From contig JAISNC010000028.1 in assembly GCA_031276355.1 (NCBI GenBank), positions 48,125-112,124 on the forward strand: DNA of 64,000 nucleotides, written 5' to 3'. Position 1 is the first letter of the stretch. Each line of letters starts with the position of its first letter. Position numbers and translations under genes: made by a program. This DNA is from Odoribacteraceae bacterium (GTDB taxonomy: Bacteria; Bacteroidota; Bacteroidia; Bacteroidales; Marinifilaceae). The notes beneath the pieces were generated by a model, which worked only from the letters and a program-made list of their open reading frames with translations, was not told the DNA's origin and did not search any database. Shown piece by piece: positions 29,650 through 39,885 of this stretch.

Positions 29650-31059
29650 ATGAAAAGATTGCTTTTGACATTACTTGTATTTTGTTTCGTAGCCTGTGAC
29701 AAAGAGGATTTGTCCGATGGCAAAGAGACAACGGTTCGATTCGAGGCTTTCGAATTAGGTTCACGGGAGATTCTGACGACAACCTTCTCCTCGCTGCGCG
29801 TGATCGTGCTACAAAACAACGTCGTGGAACGCTATTACTCTTTCTCCGCGGGAGATCTCCACGGGGGTGAACTCTCCTTGAACCTTCCCATCGGGAGTTA
29901 CAAGATCCTTTTCATCGCGAACGCCCCGGAAGAGAAAGAGGTCTCTTGCAGCATCGGGGATTCCTTGGAGGAGGTACTCTTGAACCTGCTTAAAGAGGGG
30001 AACGAGTACCGTGAAGCTTCCGACTTCCTGACGGCCATCAAACAAGTGAATATCACCCTTAACCAGGGTAACACCCCGCTCCATGTCTCGTTGCGGCGCA
30101 GGGTAGGCAAGCTACGCGTCACGTTGAACGATCTCTCCAACGATATCGACTCGCTCAAAATCGAACTGGGCAATGCCCCGAAATCATCCTCCGTAGACGG
30201 GAAGGTGATGGGGTCGGCCGTGAACATCTTAAAGCGCATGGAGTACACGAAAGGAGAGGCCACGGCCACGGCTGACATCATGACCTTTCCCATCGCGGCA
30301 AACAAAGCGGAGATCGGCGTGCTCTACTCCATCGGCCACCTAACCTATCGGGGTTTCATGACGTTGACTCCTGCCATCGACAGCAATCGCATCGTCACCG
30401 TCACCGGAAACTACATCCCCACCCTGGAACAAGGGTTCGAGTTCGACGTGCAGACGTGGGACGAGACGAATCTCGTCGACGGGGGAGCCATGCTCCTGGG
30501 TGCCCACAACGAGGTCGTGGCAGACAACACGCCCCCGGCCGGGACACCGGTAGGCGACAACCTCCTCCAAAACGGAGGATTCGAGACGTGGCCAGACACC
30601 CCGTCCCCCACCTCTTGGAGTTTCGACAAAGACGGTACGCACAAGACCGTCCGCAAAAACACCGACCTCGCGTACGTTCTCGAGGGGAACTCCTCCTGTC
30701 TCTTAGAGGAGCAGACCTATCTTTATCAGGATATCCCCGTAACGGAAAGGCGGTGTTACCAGATACGGATGAAGGTCAACTCGAACACCTCTGCCTACAA
30801 GTGGAGGGTCTTCTGCTCGTGGAGAAAGACGGCCTCCTCGGCGCTTCCCGCTGCCGCAAACGCCGCCATACAACAATCGGAAACAGGCGCGACTGACGGG
30901 TGGGTGGATGTTTTTGGAGGGGAGAATAAATTTAGAGCGCCCGTGGGAGCAACGATCTTGCGCGTAGAGGTACGCACTTACTCGCCCGGTAACAACCCCA
31001 TCAACTCCGGTGAAGGCATCTATATTGACGATTTTGATGTTCGGTTACTCGAAGAGTAA
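29650..31059 (+). CDS. FimB/Mfa2-like fimbrial lipoprotein with C-terminal CBM-like (galactose-binding fold) domain
   Basis: Lipobox CFVAC; YSFSAGDLHGGELSLNLPIGSYKILFIANAPE; RRRVGKLRVTL; C-terminal NLLQNGGFETWPDTPSPTSWSFDKDG...GIYIDDFDVRLLEE. Confidence 0.65.
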   Translation: MKRLLLTLLVFCFVACDKEDLSDGKETTVRFEAFELGSREILTTTFSSLRVIVLQNNVVERYYSFSAGDLHGGELSLNLPIGSYKILFIANAPEEKEVSCSIGDSLEEVLLNLLKEGNEYREASDFLTAIKQVNITLNQGNTPLHVSLRRRVGKLRVTLNDLSNDIDSLKIELGNAPKSSSVDGKVMGSAVNILKRMEYTKGEATATADIMTFPIAANKAEIGVLYSIGHLTYRGFMTLTPAIDSNRIVTVTGNYIPTLEQGFEFDVQTWDETNLVDGGAMLLGAHNEVVADNTPPAGTPVGDNLLQNGGFETWPDTPSPTSWSFDKDGTHKTVRKNTDLAYVLEGNSSCLLEEQTYLYQDIPVTERRCYQIRMKVNSNTSAYKWRVFCSWRKTASSALPAAANAAIQQSETGATDGWVDVFGGENKFRAPVGATILRVEVRTYSPGNNPINSGEGIYIDDFDVRLLEE

Positions 31060-31119
31060 CACGGGAAGCGGCGGGCATCTGCCGTTCGATGAGATAGATT
31101 GTCTTGCAACTCCCCCGGG

Positions 31120-31192
31120 TCGAGATGACTGGACTTGAACCAGCGGCCTCCACGTCCCGAACGTGGCGCGCTACCAACTGCGCTACATCTCG
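31120..31192 (-). tRNA. tRNA-Pro (anticodon CGG)
   Basis: Reverse complement CGAGATGTAGCGCAGTTGGTAGCGCGCCACGTTCGGGACGTGGAGGCCGCTGGTTCAAGTCCAGTCATCTCGA; 7-bp acceptor stem, anticodon loop TTCGGGA, GGTTCAAGTCC T-arm; CCA not encoded. Confidence 0.92.
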
Positions 31193-31266
31193 TTGTTATT
31201 TTCGCGAAGGCAAAGGTAATAAATCTCCCGTTTAATTCACTACCTTCGCGGAAAATTTTATTCGTC

Positions 31267-31602
31267 ATGGATTCAATCAGACAAAATAAAGTGGGGCGCT
31301 TGATCCAAAGAGAACTCAGCGAGATGTTTCGGTTGGAGGGCAAAGCGTACGCCGGGGGTGCCATGCTCACCGTGACGGTGGTACGCGTAAGTCCCGACCT
31401 CTCGTACGCCCGGGTCTACCTTAGCATCTTCCCCTCGTCGCTGACCGAGCAAGTCCTGGGTAGCCTCGCGGAGCACAATAAAAGCATCCGCTTCCTCCTC
31501 GGCAAGAAAATCGGGAAACAGGTGCGTATCATCCCGGAACTGCGTTTCTTCGTCGACGATAGCCTTGATTACATCCAGAAAATCGACGAGCTTCTAAAAT
31601 AA
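31267..31602 (+). CDS. rbfA: Ribosome-binding factor A
   Basis: IRQNKVGRLIQRELSEMF...MLTVTVVRVSPDLSYARVYLSIFP; IPELRFFVDDSLDYIQKIDELL. Confidence 0.88.
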   Translation: MDSIRQNKVGRLIQRELSEMFRLEGKAYAGGAMLTVTVVRVSPDLSYARVYLSIFPSSLTEQVLGSLAEHNKSIRFLLGKKIGKQVRIIPELRFFVDDSLDYIQKIDELLK

Positions 31603-31606
31603 CGAG

Positions 31607-32809
31607 ATGCAACTCCCCTTGTTCATCGCCCGACGCTATCTATTCTCGCCGAAAAAGCAGCATGTTATCAATATCATCTCCATTATCAGCACGGTCGGTA
31701 TCACCATCGGCACGGCGGCCCTCGTCATCGTCCTCTCCGTCTTTAACGGTATCGACCTGCTCCTCGACGATGCCACCGGTAGCTTCACCCCCGACCTCAC
31801 CCTCTCTCCCGCCCGCGGCAAATTCGCTCCCGTCGACACGGCCCTCGAACGACGACTTGCCCAAGAACCGGAGATACTCCACTACCAACTTGTCGTCGAA
31901 GAGATTGCCCTTGCCAAGTTTGGCGAACGCCTGTTTCCCGTCATCGTCAAGGGAGTGGAGGCGGATTACGATCGCCACGCGCACCTCTCCAAGAACATTC
32001 TCATCGGCCGCTTTGCCCTCGAGGAGGAGGGAGAACCCACGGCGATTCTCGGCGCAGGTATCGTTTCTGCCCTCAAGGTACGCGTAGGAATGCAGTCCCC
32101 CCTCACGCTCTATTATCCCGATCGCACGGCCCGCTCTCTCTCCACCTCGTCCCTCAACAGCGCCCGCGTCTATCCGGTAGCCATCTTCTCCGCGCAGCAG
32201 GAAGTGGATAACAAGTACCTCATCACCGGTATCGCGTTGGCCCGACGACTGTTCGACGTGGAGAGAGGATTCTCGAAGATCGAGATCTCGCTGCGCAATC
32301 CCGGCGACAGGAGCAACGTCAAGGAGCGACTCTCCGGGGATCCCTCCTACAAGATAGAAGACAAATATGAGGTCAACGCCTCGTTCTACGCGATGATGCG
32401 CTCGGAGAAACTCGTCATCTTCCTGCTCTTGCTCTTTATCCTCGGCATCGCCTCGTTCAACATCATCGCCTCCATCTCCATGCTGATCATCGACAAGAGG
32501 GAGGATCTTGCCACCTACCGGGCATTAGGCATGAGCAAGGAGCGGCTGGTATCGATCTTCCGTATCGAAGGATTGATCATCACCTTGGCGGGAGCCTCCG
32601 TTGGCCTATTCGCGGGCTTCACGCTCTGCTTTCTGCAGGAGCGTTTCGGGCTGGTATCGCTGGGAGAGGGGAGTTACCTCATTGAAGCTTATCCCGTGAA
32701 GATCGTGTGGAGCGACATCCTCATCATCATGCTTGCCGTGCTCGCCATCGGGAGCGCGGCCTCCCACTTCCCGGTAAAATACCTCGTGCATAAATTCACT
32801 AAAAAATAA
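31607..32809 (+). CDS. FtsX-like ABC transporter permease (LolC/E-like)
   Basis: LFIARRYLFSPKKQHVINIISIISTVGITIGTAALVIVLSVFNG; four TM FtsX layout. Confidence 0.88.
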   Translation: MQLPLFIARRYLFSPKKQHVINIISIISTVGITIGTAALVIVLSVFNGIDLLLDDATGSFTPDLTLSPARGKFAPVDTALERRLAQEPEILHYQLVVEEIALAKFGERLFPVIVKGVEADYDRHAHLSKNILIGRFALEEEGEPTAILGAGIVSALKVRVGMQSPLTLYYPDRTARSLSTSSLNSARVYPVAIFSAQQEVDNKYLITGIALARRLFDVERGFSKIEISLRNPGDRSNVKERLSGDPSYKIEDKYEVNASFYAMMRSEKLVIFLLLLFILGIASFNIIASISMLIIDKREDLATYRALGMSKERLVSIFRIEGLIITLAGASVGLFAGFTLCFLQERFGLVSLGEGSYLIEAYPVKIVWSDILIIMLAVLAIGSAASHFPVKYLVHKFTKK

Positions 32810-32813
32810 CACC

Positions 32814-33203
32814 ATGACCCTTCGCCGTGCTCTCTTGTTTCGTAACATCGCCTGGGCTATCGTGATCTTCGTCCTGTGTACTTTCCCGCCGAACATCGCG
32901 CCCTTCCTGCCGGTCACGACGTACCACGCGGACAAACTCGCACACTTTTTCCTGTTTTTCGTGATGAACCTCTTCTTGTACGGTGAACTGCGTCTCTACA
33001 CCCGACTGCGCCCAGCGTGGGTATGCGTACTCTCCATCCTCTGTTGCATCGTCTACGGCGGGGTGATTGAGATCTTACAAGAAACCTACTTTCACCGCAA
33101 CGGGGAGTGGCTGGATCTACTGGCAGACGGGGTAGGGGCTATCGCCGGAAGCCTCGCGTACCTCACCTTCGAACGACGAAGGAGATCAAAAGGAAAAATG
33201 TGA
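32814..33203 (+). CDS. VanZ-like family membrane protein
   Basis: DKLAHFFLFFVMNLFLYGEL...YGGVIEILQETYFHRNGEWLDLLADGVGAIAGSL. Confidence 0.82.
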   Translation: MTLRRALLFRNIAWAIVIFVLCTFPPNIAPFLPVTTYHADKLAHFFLFFVMNLFLYGELRLYTRLRPAWVCVLSILCCIVYGGVIEILQETYFHRNGEWLDLLADGVGAIAGSLAYLTFERRRRSKGKM

Positions 33204-33301
33204 CTCCATCCCATCCTATATTGATAAAATAAGGCTACATTTGCCGCCGTGTTCAGGCGGGAGATTCCACCGACTGAGCCTGAGAACCAACACCACAACC
33301 C

Positions 33302-34000
33302 ATGAAAGAAGCGGTCTCGTTGCCCGATATTTTCCAGTGCACCGGAAAGTTCAAACAGAGATTCAAGCACCTCCCCGATGACGAACTCGATATACTATTC
33401 GAGGGCGCGACCGTCAAGGAGTACGGGAAAGGGGAACTTATCTACATGGAAAACACCCGCGTGAAAGGGTGCTTCCTGCTCTACTCCGGTGCCGTGAAGA
33501 TCTTCCAGACCGGCAGCGAAGGGAAGGAGCAGATCATCCGCCTCGGGAAAGAGGGGGACATCTTCGGGTTCCGGTCGATCATTCGAGAAGAGCCTACATG
33601 TACCTCCGTGAAGACGCTCACCGACTGCATCCTTTGTCGTATCCCGGGTCGCTCGCTCCTCCAGGCCATCGCCCTTGGATCGGCTATCGCCCGCGCCATG
33701 ATCCAGATCGCCTGCCAGGAACTGGGCGAGGCGAACCGGTATATCAAGGATATCGCCCAGAAGTCCGTGAAGGCACGCCTTGCCGAGATCCTGTTGCAAA
33801 TCGCCGCTGATTTCGGCCTGGAAGAAGATGGCACGCTGACGCTCAGCATGACCAGAGAAGACATCGGGAACTTCGTAGGCACCGCCACGGAAACCCTTAT
33901 CCGCCTTCTCTCCGACCTGAAAAACGAACGAATCATCGAAGCCAAGGGGAGACGCATCCGGCTCTTGAATATCGAAAAGCTACGGACGCTCTCGGAGTAA
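33302..34000 (+). CDS. Crp/Fnr family transcriptional regulator
   Basis: cNMP-binding-like N-terminus; C-terminal HTH TLSMTREDIGNFVGTATETLIRLLSDLKNERIIEAKGRRIRLLN. Confidence 0.9.
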   Translation: MKEAVSLPDIFQCTGKFKQRFKHLPDDELDILFEGATVKEYGKGELIYMENTRVKGCFLLYSGAVKIFQTGSEGKEQIIRLGKEGDIFGFRSIIREEPTCTSVKTLTDCILCRIPGRSLLQAIALGSAIARAMIQIACQELGEANRYIKDIAQKSVKARLAEILLQIAADFGLEEDGTLTLSMTREDIGNFVGTATETLIRLLSDLKNERIIEAKGRRIRLLNIEKLRTLSE

Positions 34001-34077
34001 AAGACAAATTCCCAACCCGCATGATCGTTTATGAGTAATTGTTCCTATATTTGCACGAAACTTAAAAACACAATAAT

Positions 34078-35277
34078 ATGCCGCAAGTATCTGAAAAAGG
34101 AAAAGCTATGCCCGCCTCCCCCATTCGCAGGCTGGTACCATTAGCCGACAAGGCGAAAGAAAGAGGCGTTCACGTGTATCATCTCAATATCGGTCAGCCC
34201 GATATACCCACCCCGGAGGTCGCCTTGGAGGCGATGAAAACGTGGAACGGGCAAGTGATCGAGTACACCAATTCCGCGGGGAATCTCTCCTACCGGAAGA
34301 AGCTTGCCGCCTACTACCGAGGCATCGGCATCGACATCGACGAGAGAAACATATTAATCACTACCGGCGGGTCGGAGGCGATCACCTTCGCCTTCATGGC
34401 CACGCTGAATCCGGGCGACGAAATCATCACGCCGGAACCCTTCTACGCTAACTACAACGCCTTCGCGACGATCTGCGGGGTAACGATAAAAACCGTCGCC
34501 TCTTTTATAGAGAACGACTTCGCGCTCCCGCCCGTCAGCGAGATAGAAAAGTTGATCTCCCCGCGCACGAAGGGGATCGTGATCGTGAACCCGGGCAACC
34601 CCACGGGATACCTCTACTCCCGCGAGGAGTTGGAACAGGTGGCCGCGCTCGTGAAGAGACACGACCTTTTCCTCTACACCGACGAGGTATATCGCGAGTT
34701 CTGTTACGACGGGCTGACACACGTCTCCGCCATGCAACTGGAGGGGCTTGAACAGCACGTGATCATGGTAGACTCCGTCTCCAAACGTTACAGCGAGTGC
34801 GGCGCGCGGGTCGGCGCGTTGGTCTCCCGCAACCAGGAGGTGATGGCCGCCGGCTTGCGCTTCTGCATGTCCCGTCTCAGCCCGCCGGCTCTCGGGCAGA
34901 TCGTGGCGGAAGCCTCCCTCGACACGCCCCCCTCCTATTTCCAGGCGGTATACAATGAGTACATCGAACGGCGCAACTTCATGGTAGACGCGCTGAACCG
35001 GATGCCGGGCGTAGTGTGCCCAAAGCCGAAGGGGGCGTTCTATGCCATGGTAAAACTGCCGGTGGACGACTCGGATAACTTTGCCCGGTGGCTGCTGGAA
35101 GAGTTCGAGCACGAGAAACAGACCGTCATGGTCGCGCCGGCCAGCGGCTTTTACTCGACACCCGGCCGGGGGAAAAACGAAGTTCGTATCGCGTACGTTC
35201 TAAAGATCTCGGAACTCAAACGGGCCATGGAGATCCTCGCGAAAGCGCTCGATACCTACCCCGGGAGAGTACTCTAA
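34078..35277 (+). CDS. Pyridoxal phosphate-dependent class I/II aminotransferase
   Basis: LNIGQPDIPTPEVALEAM; IVIVNPGNPTGYLYSREEL; DSVSKRYSECGARVG. Confidence 0.9.
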   Translation: MPQVSEKGKAMPASPIRRLVPLADKAKERGVHVYHLNIGQPDIPTPEVALEAMKTWNGQVIEYTNSAGNLSYRKKLAAYYRGIGIDIDERNILITTGGSEAITFAFMATLNPGDEIITPEPFYANYNAFATICGVTIKTVASFIENDFALPPVSEIEKLISPRTKGIVIVNPGNPTGYLYSREELEQVAALVKRHDLFLYTDEVYREFCYDGLTHVSAMQLEGLEQHVIMVDSVSKRYSECGARVGALVSRNQEVMAAGLRFCMSRLSPPALGQIVAEASLDTPPSYFQAVYNEYIERRNFMVDALNRMPGVVCPKPKGAFYAMVKLPVDDSDNFARWLLEEFEHEKQTVMVAPASGFYSTPGRGKNEVRIAYVLKISELKRAMEILAKALDTYPGRVL

Positions 35278-35301
35278 TTTTCCACCGTACACGCAATATA
35301 C

Positions 35302-36441
35302 ATGACATCAAACCCCGAATACAACCATATCCGCCCCTTCGCGGGAGACGAAATCCCGGCAGCCACAGGGCGACTCGGGTCGTCGCGTGAATTTCTCTCA
35401 CTCTTCGCCCAGATGCTCGACTGGGAAGAGGGGCACATCGTCGAGATGCTGCGAGAGATCTCCACGCCGGAAGAGTTCCAGACCCGCTTTTTCTTGCCGG
35501 TGATCAAAGAGTTGATCCGCGCGACCACGAACGGGGTAACACTCTCCGGGGTGGAGAACTTGAAGAGAGAGAACACCTACCTCTTTATCTCCAACCATCG
35601 CGACATCATTCTCGACTCGGCCATCCTCAACACCTTGCTCATCGAAAACGGCTTTCCCTATTGCCAGGCCGCCATCGGGAGCAACCTGCTCATCAACGAC
35701 TGGGTAACCGACCTGGTGAGGTTGAACTCCTGCTTTATCATCGAGCGCAATCTCCCCGTCAAGGAGATGGTCACGAGCGCCGCCCTTCGCTCCCGCTACA
35801 TCCGCGACCTGGTTGAAGAGAATCGCTACTCCATCTGGATCGCCCAGAAAGAGGGACGATCCAAAAACGGGGACGATCGCACGCAACACGCGCTGCTGAA
35901 GATGTTCAAAATGAGCGGCCCCAAGGAGTTCGTGGAGAACTTCAAGGAACTGCACCTCGTGCCCCTCTCGATCTCCTACGAGTGGGAACCGTGCGATGAC
36001 ATGAAAACCCATGAACTCTACCAGAAGAATACCGGGGAGTACGTGAAGACACCGGAAGACGATATGAAAAGCATGTACAGGGGACTCGCCGAACACAAAG
36101 GGAAAATACACTTTGCTATCGGACAACCCATCAACGAGGAGTTGGAACCCATCAACCGGTACCCCAACAACGGGGATCGCGTCTCGGCACTGGCCGACCA
36201 CATCGACACGGCCATCCACCGGAACTACAAGTTGTGGCCCAACAATTATGTCGCTTACGACCTGCTCCACGGGAGCGCCAAGTTCACCCAGGCCTACTCC
36301 GGCGAAGAGAAAGAGAATTTCATCAAAACCATGAAACAGAAACTGGATCGCCTCGACGGGTATCGTTCTATCTTGAACGGCATCTACCTCGATATTTATG
36401 CCAATCCCGTGAAGAATAGCCTTAAATTACCACACCCATGA
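35302..36441 (+). CDS. 1-acyl-sn-glycerol-3-phosphate acyltransferase family protein
   Basis: YLFISNHRDIILDSAILN (NHxxxxD-like); FIIERN; IWIAQKEGRSKNGDDRTQ. Confidence 0.82.
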   Translation: MTSNPEYNHIRPFAGDEIPAATGRLGSSREFLSLFAQMLDWEEGHIVEMLREISTPEEFQTRFFLPVIKELIRATTNGVTLSGVENLKRENTYLFISNHRDIILDSAILNTLLIENGFPYCQAAIGSNLLINDWVTDLVRLNSCFIIERNLPVKEMVTSAALRSRYIRDLVEENRYSIWIAQKEGRSKNGDDRTQHALLKMFKMSGPKEFVENFKELHLVPLSISYEWEPCDDMKTHELYQKNTGEYVKTPEDDMKSMYRGLAEHKGKIHFAIGQPINEELEPINRYPNNGDRVSALADHIDTAIHRNYKLWPNNYVAYDLLHGSAKFTQAYSGEEKENFIKTMKQKLDRLDGYRSILNGIYLDIYANPVKNSLKLPHP

Positions 36442-36623
36442 CATCGTCTCCCGGTCAAAGACAGAAAGCGGAACGACTCCTGCTGATCTTCGCCGCCTTC
36501 CTCATGATGATATCCAGCGTCATCACTCTATACAAGAGTGACGCGGGATATCTTACAGTGTATATCAATATTATAGCGATGTCTTTCATCGCCATTGCGG
36601 TCTCGATTAAAAAGAGGAGGTAG
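36438..36623 (+). CDS. Small two-TM membrane protein, unknown
   Basis: 61 aa, ATGA overlap with the upstream stop, two hydrophobic segments. Confidence 0.5.
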   Translation: MTSSPGQRQKAERLLLIFAAFLMMISSVITLYKSDAGYLTVYINIIAMSFIAIAVSIKKRR

Positions 36624-36624
36624 C

Positions 36625-36882
36625 ATGTATAAATTCAAACGTCGGATCTTCGTCGGCAACCGAAGCATGGAGTTCTGGTTCGGGCTAACCAGCAAAAGCC
36701 GGGATCGCCACTCCAATTTCACGCTCTACCTCCTGGTCGGAGGCCCCGAATCCCCTTGTCACCACGCGGAACAGATCAAAAGCGGCATCCACTCCAAGAA
36801 CGAAGCGATCCGCATCGCCATCAGCTACGCGAAGGAGCTTTTCCAAAATCTGATAGAACGGGAAAAAGGGAGCCACAAATGA
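36625..36882 (+). CDS. Small protein of unknown function (85 aa)
   Basis: Open frame MYKFKRRIFVGNRSMEFWFGLTSKSRDRHSNFTLYLLVGG, tightly packed after the previous ORF. Confidence 0.5.
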   Translation: MYKFKRRIFVGNRSMEFWFGLTSKSRDRHSNFTLYLLVGGPESPCHHAEQIKSGIHSKNEAIRIAISYAKELFQNLIEREKGSHK

Positions 36883-36902
36883 CGTTTTAAGCCAAATTGT
36901 TC

Positions 36903-38438
36903 ATGAATAATAACCGACGAGTACGCGTACGTTTCGCGCCAAGTCCCACGGGCGCACTTCACGTGGGAGGAGTCCGGACGGCCCTTTTTAACTACCTCTT
37001 TGCCCGTCACCACGGCGGCGATTTCCTGTTGCGCATCGAGGACACCGACCAGAGCAGGTACGTGCCGGGAGCAGAAGAGTACATCATCCAGGCCCTGCAC
37101 TGGTGCGGGCTAACCGTCGACGAGGGTGTCGGCATCGGAGGCGCACACGCCCCCTATCGCCAGAGCGAACGGCAATCACTCTACCGGCAGTTCGCCTTGG
37201 AGCTTGTCGCCTCGGGAAACGCTTATTTCGCCTTCGACTCGGCCGAAGAACTAAACGAACAGCGAGCGGCACAAGAGGCCAGCGGCAACTCCTTTATCTA
37301 CGGGGCCGCCAACCGCGGCTCCTTGAAAAACTCCCTGACTCTCTCACCCGACGAGGTGAAGCAGTTGCTGGCACAAGGAGTCCATCACGTGATCCGGTTT
37401 AAAATGCCTGAAAATGAAGAGCTTGTCCTTCAAGATATCATCCGGGGCGAGGTCCATTTTAACACCTCCCTGCTTGACGACAAGGTGCTCTTCAAGGCCG
37501 ACGGGATGCCCACCTACCATTTAGCCAACGTCGTGGACGATCACCTGATGGAGATCTCCCACGTGATCCGCGGCGAGGAGTGGCTACCCTCGCTCCCGCT
37601 ACACGTGCTGCTCTACCGCGCCTTCGGCTGGGCCGAGACGATGCCGCTATTCGCTCACCTGCCCCTCATCCTGAAACCCGTCGGGAACGGGAAACTCAGC
37701 AAGCGCGACGGCAACAAGATGGGGTTCCCCGTCTTTCCGATGGAGTTTACCGATCCCGACACCGGTGAAAAATGGCACGGCTACAAGGAAGACGGGTACT
37801 TCCCGGAGGCATTCATCAACATGTTGGCCCTGTTGGGATGGAACCCCGGCACGGAACAGGAGATCTTCTCATTACAAGAACTCTGCGACCACTTCTCCCT
37901 GGAACGGGTCAACAAAGCCGGGGCGCGTTTCAACCCCGACAAAGCAAAATGGTTCAACCACAAATACCTCCAGGAGAAACCGGACACGGAGATCGCCGCC
38001 TCGTTGGCCCTCCTGCTGGAGGCCGACGCCATCCATCCCGACGCGGAAAAGTTGGTCAAGATCTGTCAACTACTAAAAGAGCGGGCCAACTTCGTGTCGG
38101 ACATCCACGCGGCTTCCCGCTTTTTCTTTTACCCCCCGCGGCAGTACGACGAGAAGGGGGTCAAGAAAAATTGGAAAGAGGAGACACCCGGCCTGATCCG
38201 GGAGCTTATCCAACTGCTCGATGGAGTAGCGGATTTCACTTCCGCCAACACCGAGACGGCCGTCCGGCAGTGGGTCGCCAGCAAGGAGATCGGCCTCGGC
38301 AAACTCATGAATCCCTTCCGCCTCGCCGTCATCGGTGTCGCTGATGGCCCCCACCTCTTCGATGTCATCGAGATCCTCGGTAAAGAAGAGACCCTCGCCC
38401 GGCTCTCCGCCGCCGTCGAGCGTCTCGCTACAAAATAA
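36903..38438 (+). CDS. gltX: Glutamate--tRNA ligase
   Basis: RVRFAPSPTGALHVGGVRTALFNYLFARHHGGDFLLRIEDTD; KLSKRDGNKMG. Confidence 0.95.
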   Translation: MNNNRRVRVRFAPSPTGALHVGGVRTALFNYLFARHHGGDFLLRIEDTDQSRYVPGAEEYIIQALHWCGLTVDEGVGIGGAHAPYRQSERQSLYRQFALELVASGNAYFAFDSAEELNEQRAAQEASGNSFIYGAANRGSLKNSLTLSPDEVKQLLAQGVHHVIRFKMPENEELVLQDIIRGEVHFNTSLLDDKVLFKADGMPTYHLANVVDDHLMEISHVIRGEEWLPSLPLHVLLYRAFGWAETMPLFAHLPLILKPVGNGKLSKRDGNKMGFPVFPMEFTDPDTGEKWHGYKEDGYFPEAFINMLALLGWNPGTEQEIFSLQELCDHFSLERVNKAGARFNPDKAKWFNHKYLQEKPDTEIAASLALLLEADAIHPDAEKLVKICQLLKERANFVSDIHAASRFFFYPPRQYDEKGVKKNWKEETPGLIRELIQLLDGVADFTSANTETAVRQWVASKEIGLGKLMNPFRLAVIGVADGPHLFDVIEILGKEETLARLSAAVERLATK

Positions 38439-38444
38439 CACCTC

Positions 38445-39260
38445 GTGGAGCTTTCGACACACGCGCTACTCACGGCCTTTGGGCTTACGCTCCTCGCCGG
38501 TCTCTCCACGGGAATCGGCAGCGCCATCGCCTTCCTCTCCCGCAAGACCAACAAGCGCTTCCTGTCGCTGGCCCTGGGCTTCAGTGCAGGTGTCATGATC
38601 TACATCTCCTTCGTCGAGATCCTCCCCGGTGCCCGGGAAGCCATCGCGCAGACCCTCGACACCAAGAGGGCCACGTTCGTCGCTACCGTCGCCTTTTTCG
38701 CGGGCATGGCCCTGATCGCCATCATCGACAAACTGATCCCCTCCCACGAGAATCCCCACGAGGTGAAATCCGTCGAAAGCATGAACGACGAGGAGTTGCA
38801 GGCGAGAAAACTAACGCGGTTAGGTCTATTCTCCGCACTGGCCATCGCTATTCACAACTTTCCGGAGGGGTTGGCTACCTTTATCGCCGGTCTCTCCGAC
38901 CCCGGGATTGCCTACCCCATCGCCTTTGCCATCGCGCTCCACAACATCCCCGAAGGAATCGCCGTTGCAGTCCCCATATACTTCGCGACCGGGAACCGGA
39001 AAAAAGCCTTCGTGCACTCCTTCCTCTCCGGTCTCGCAGAACCCGTCGGGGCGATCGTCGGCTTTCTCCTTATCATCTTCTTTGTCGGCATCAATGCCAC
39101 CGTCCTCGGCATCCTCTTCGGCCTCGTCGCCGGCATCATGGTGTTCATCTCTCTCGACGAGTTGCTCCCCACGGCCAAAGAGTACGGTGCCCATCACCTC
39201 TCCATCTACGGCCTCGTCGCCGGCATGGCCCTGATGGCCTTTAGTTTGCTGCTCTTCTGA
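38445..39260 (+). CDS. zupT: ZIP family zinc transporter ZupT
   Basis: [31 protein letters not shown] start. Confidence 0.92.
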   Translation: MELSTHALLTAFGLTLLAGLSTGIGSAIAFLSRKTNKRFLSLALGFSAGVMIYISFVEILPGAREAIAQTLDTKRATFVATVAFFAGMALIAIIDKLIPSHENPHEVKSVESMNDEELQARKLTRLGLFSALAIAIHNFPEGLATFIAGLSDPGIAYPIAFAIALHNIPEGIAVAVPIYFATGNRKKAFVHSFLSGLAEPVGAIVGFLLIIFFVGINATVLGILFGLVAGIMVFISLDELLPTAKEYGAHHLSIYGLVAGMALMAFSLLLF

Positions 39261-39345
39261 AAAAATATTTTATTTTCTTTCCACCCGTGCTCTTGCTGCA
39301 GAAATTTTCTATCTTTGGCCTTATTAATTTTTATAACATAACATC

Positions 39346-39867
39346 ATGAACTGGACATGGGACATATATGCCATCTGCGCCATCGCCGGAGGGTTATTCT
39401 TCATCGTTCAACTTCTCCTGGGCGGCGGTGGTCACGACGCGGATCACGGCGACGGAGAGCACTCCGAGTCAAAAATTTTCTCTATCCGTAGCCTGCTCGT
39501 GGCCGCGACCTTCTTCGGGATCGGGGGCAAACTCGCGGCCGCCTGCGGGGCGGGAGCGACGACCACGCTCGTGATCGCGATCGCTGGAGGCGTGTTCGCC
39601 GCCTACCTCACCTACCTGCTCGTGAACTTCATCCTCAAGCAACAGGCATCCTCCCTCCTTCGGGAGCGAGATTTTATCGGCATCGGCGGCATTGTCCACA
39701 TCGGCATCGAAGAAAACGGCATCGGAGAGGTCGTCGTGGAACTCAACGGACAGCGCAAATACCTCCCCGCGAAATCCGCCAACGGGCAAGAGGTCAAGGT
39801 AAAAACGCCCGTGAAGATCGTGGAAAGCCTCTCCGGCTACCTGATCGTGGAACCAACAAATGTTTAA
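39346..39867 (+). CDS. NfeD-like OB-fold membrane protein (flotillin partner)
   Basis: N-terminal TM, C-terminal OB-like domain, immediately upstream of flotillin. Confidence 0.7.
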   Translation: MNWTWDIYAICAIAGGLFFIVQLLLGGGGHDADHGDGEHSESKIFSIRSLLVAATFFGIGGKLAAACGAGATTTLVIAIAGGVFAAYLTYLLVNFILKQQASSLLRERDFIGIGGIVHIGIEENGIGEVVVELNGQRKYLPAKSANGQEVKVKTPVKIVESLSGYLIVEPTNV

Positions 39868-39885
39868 CTACAATACACAGCCATC

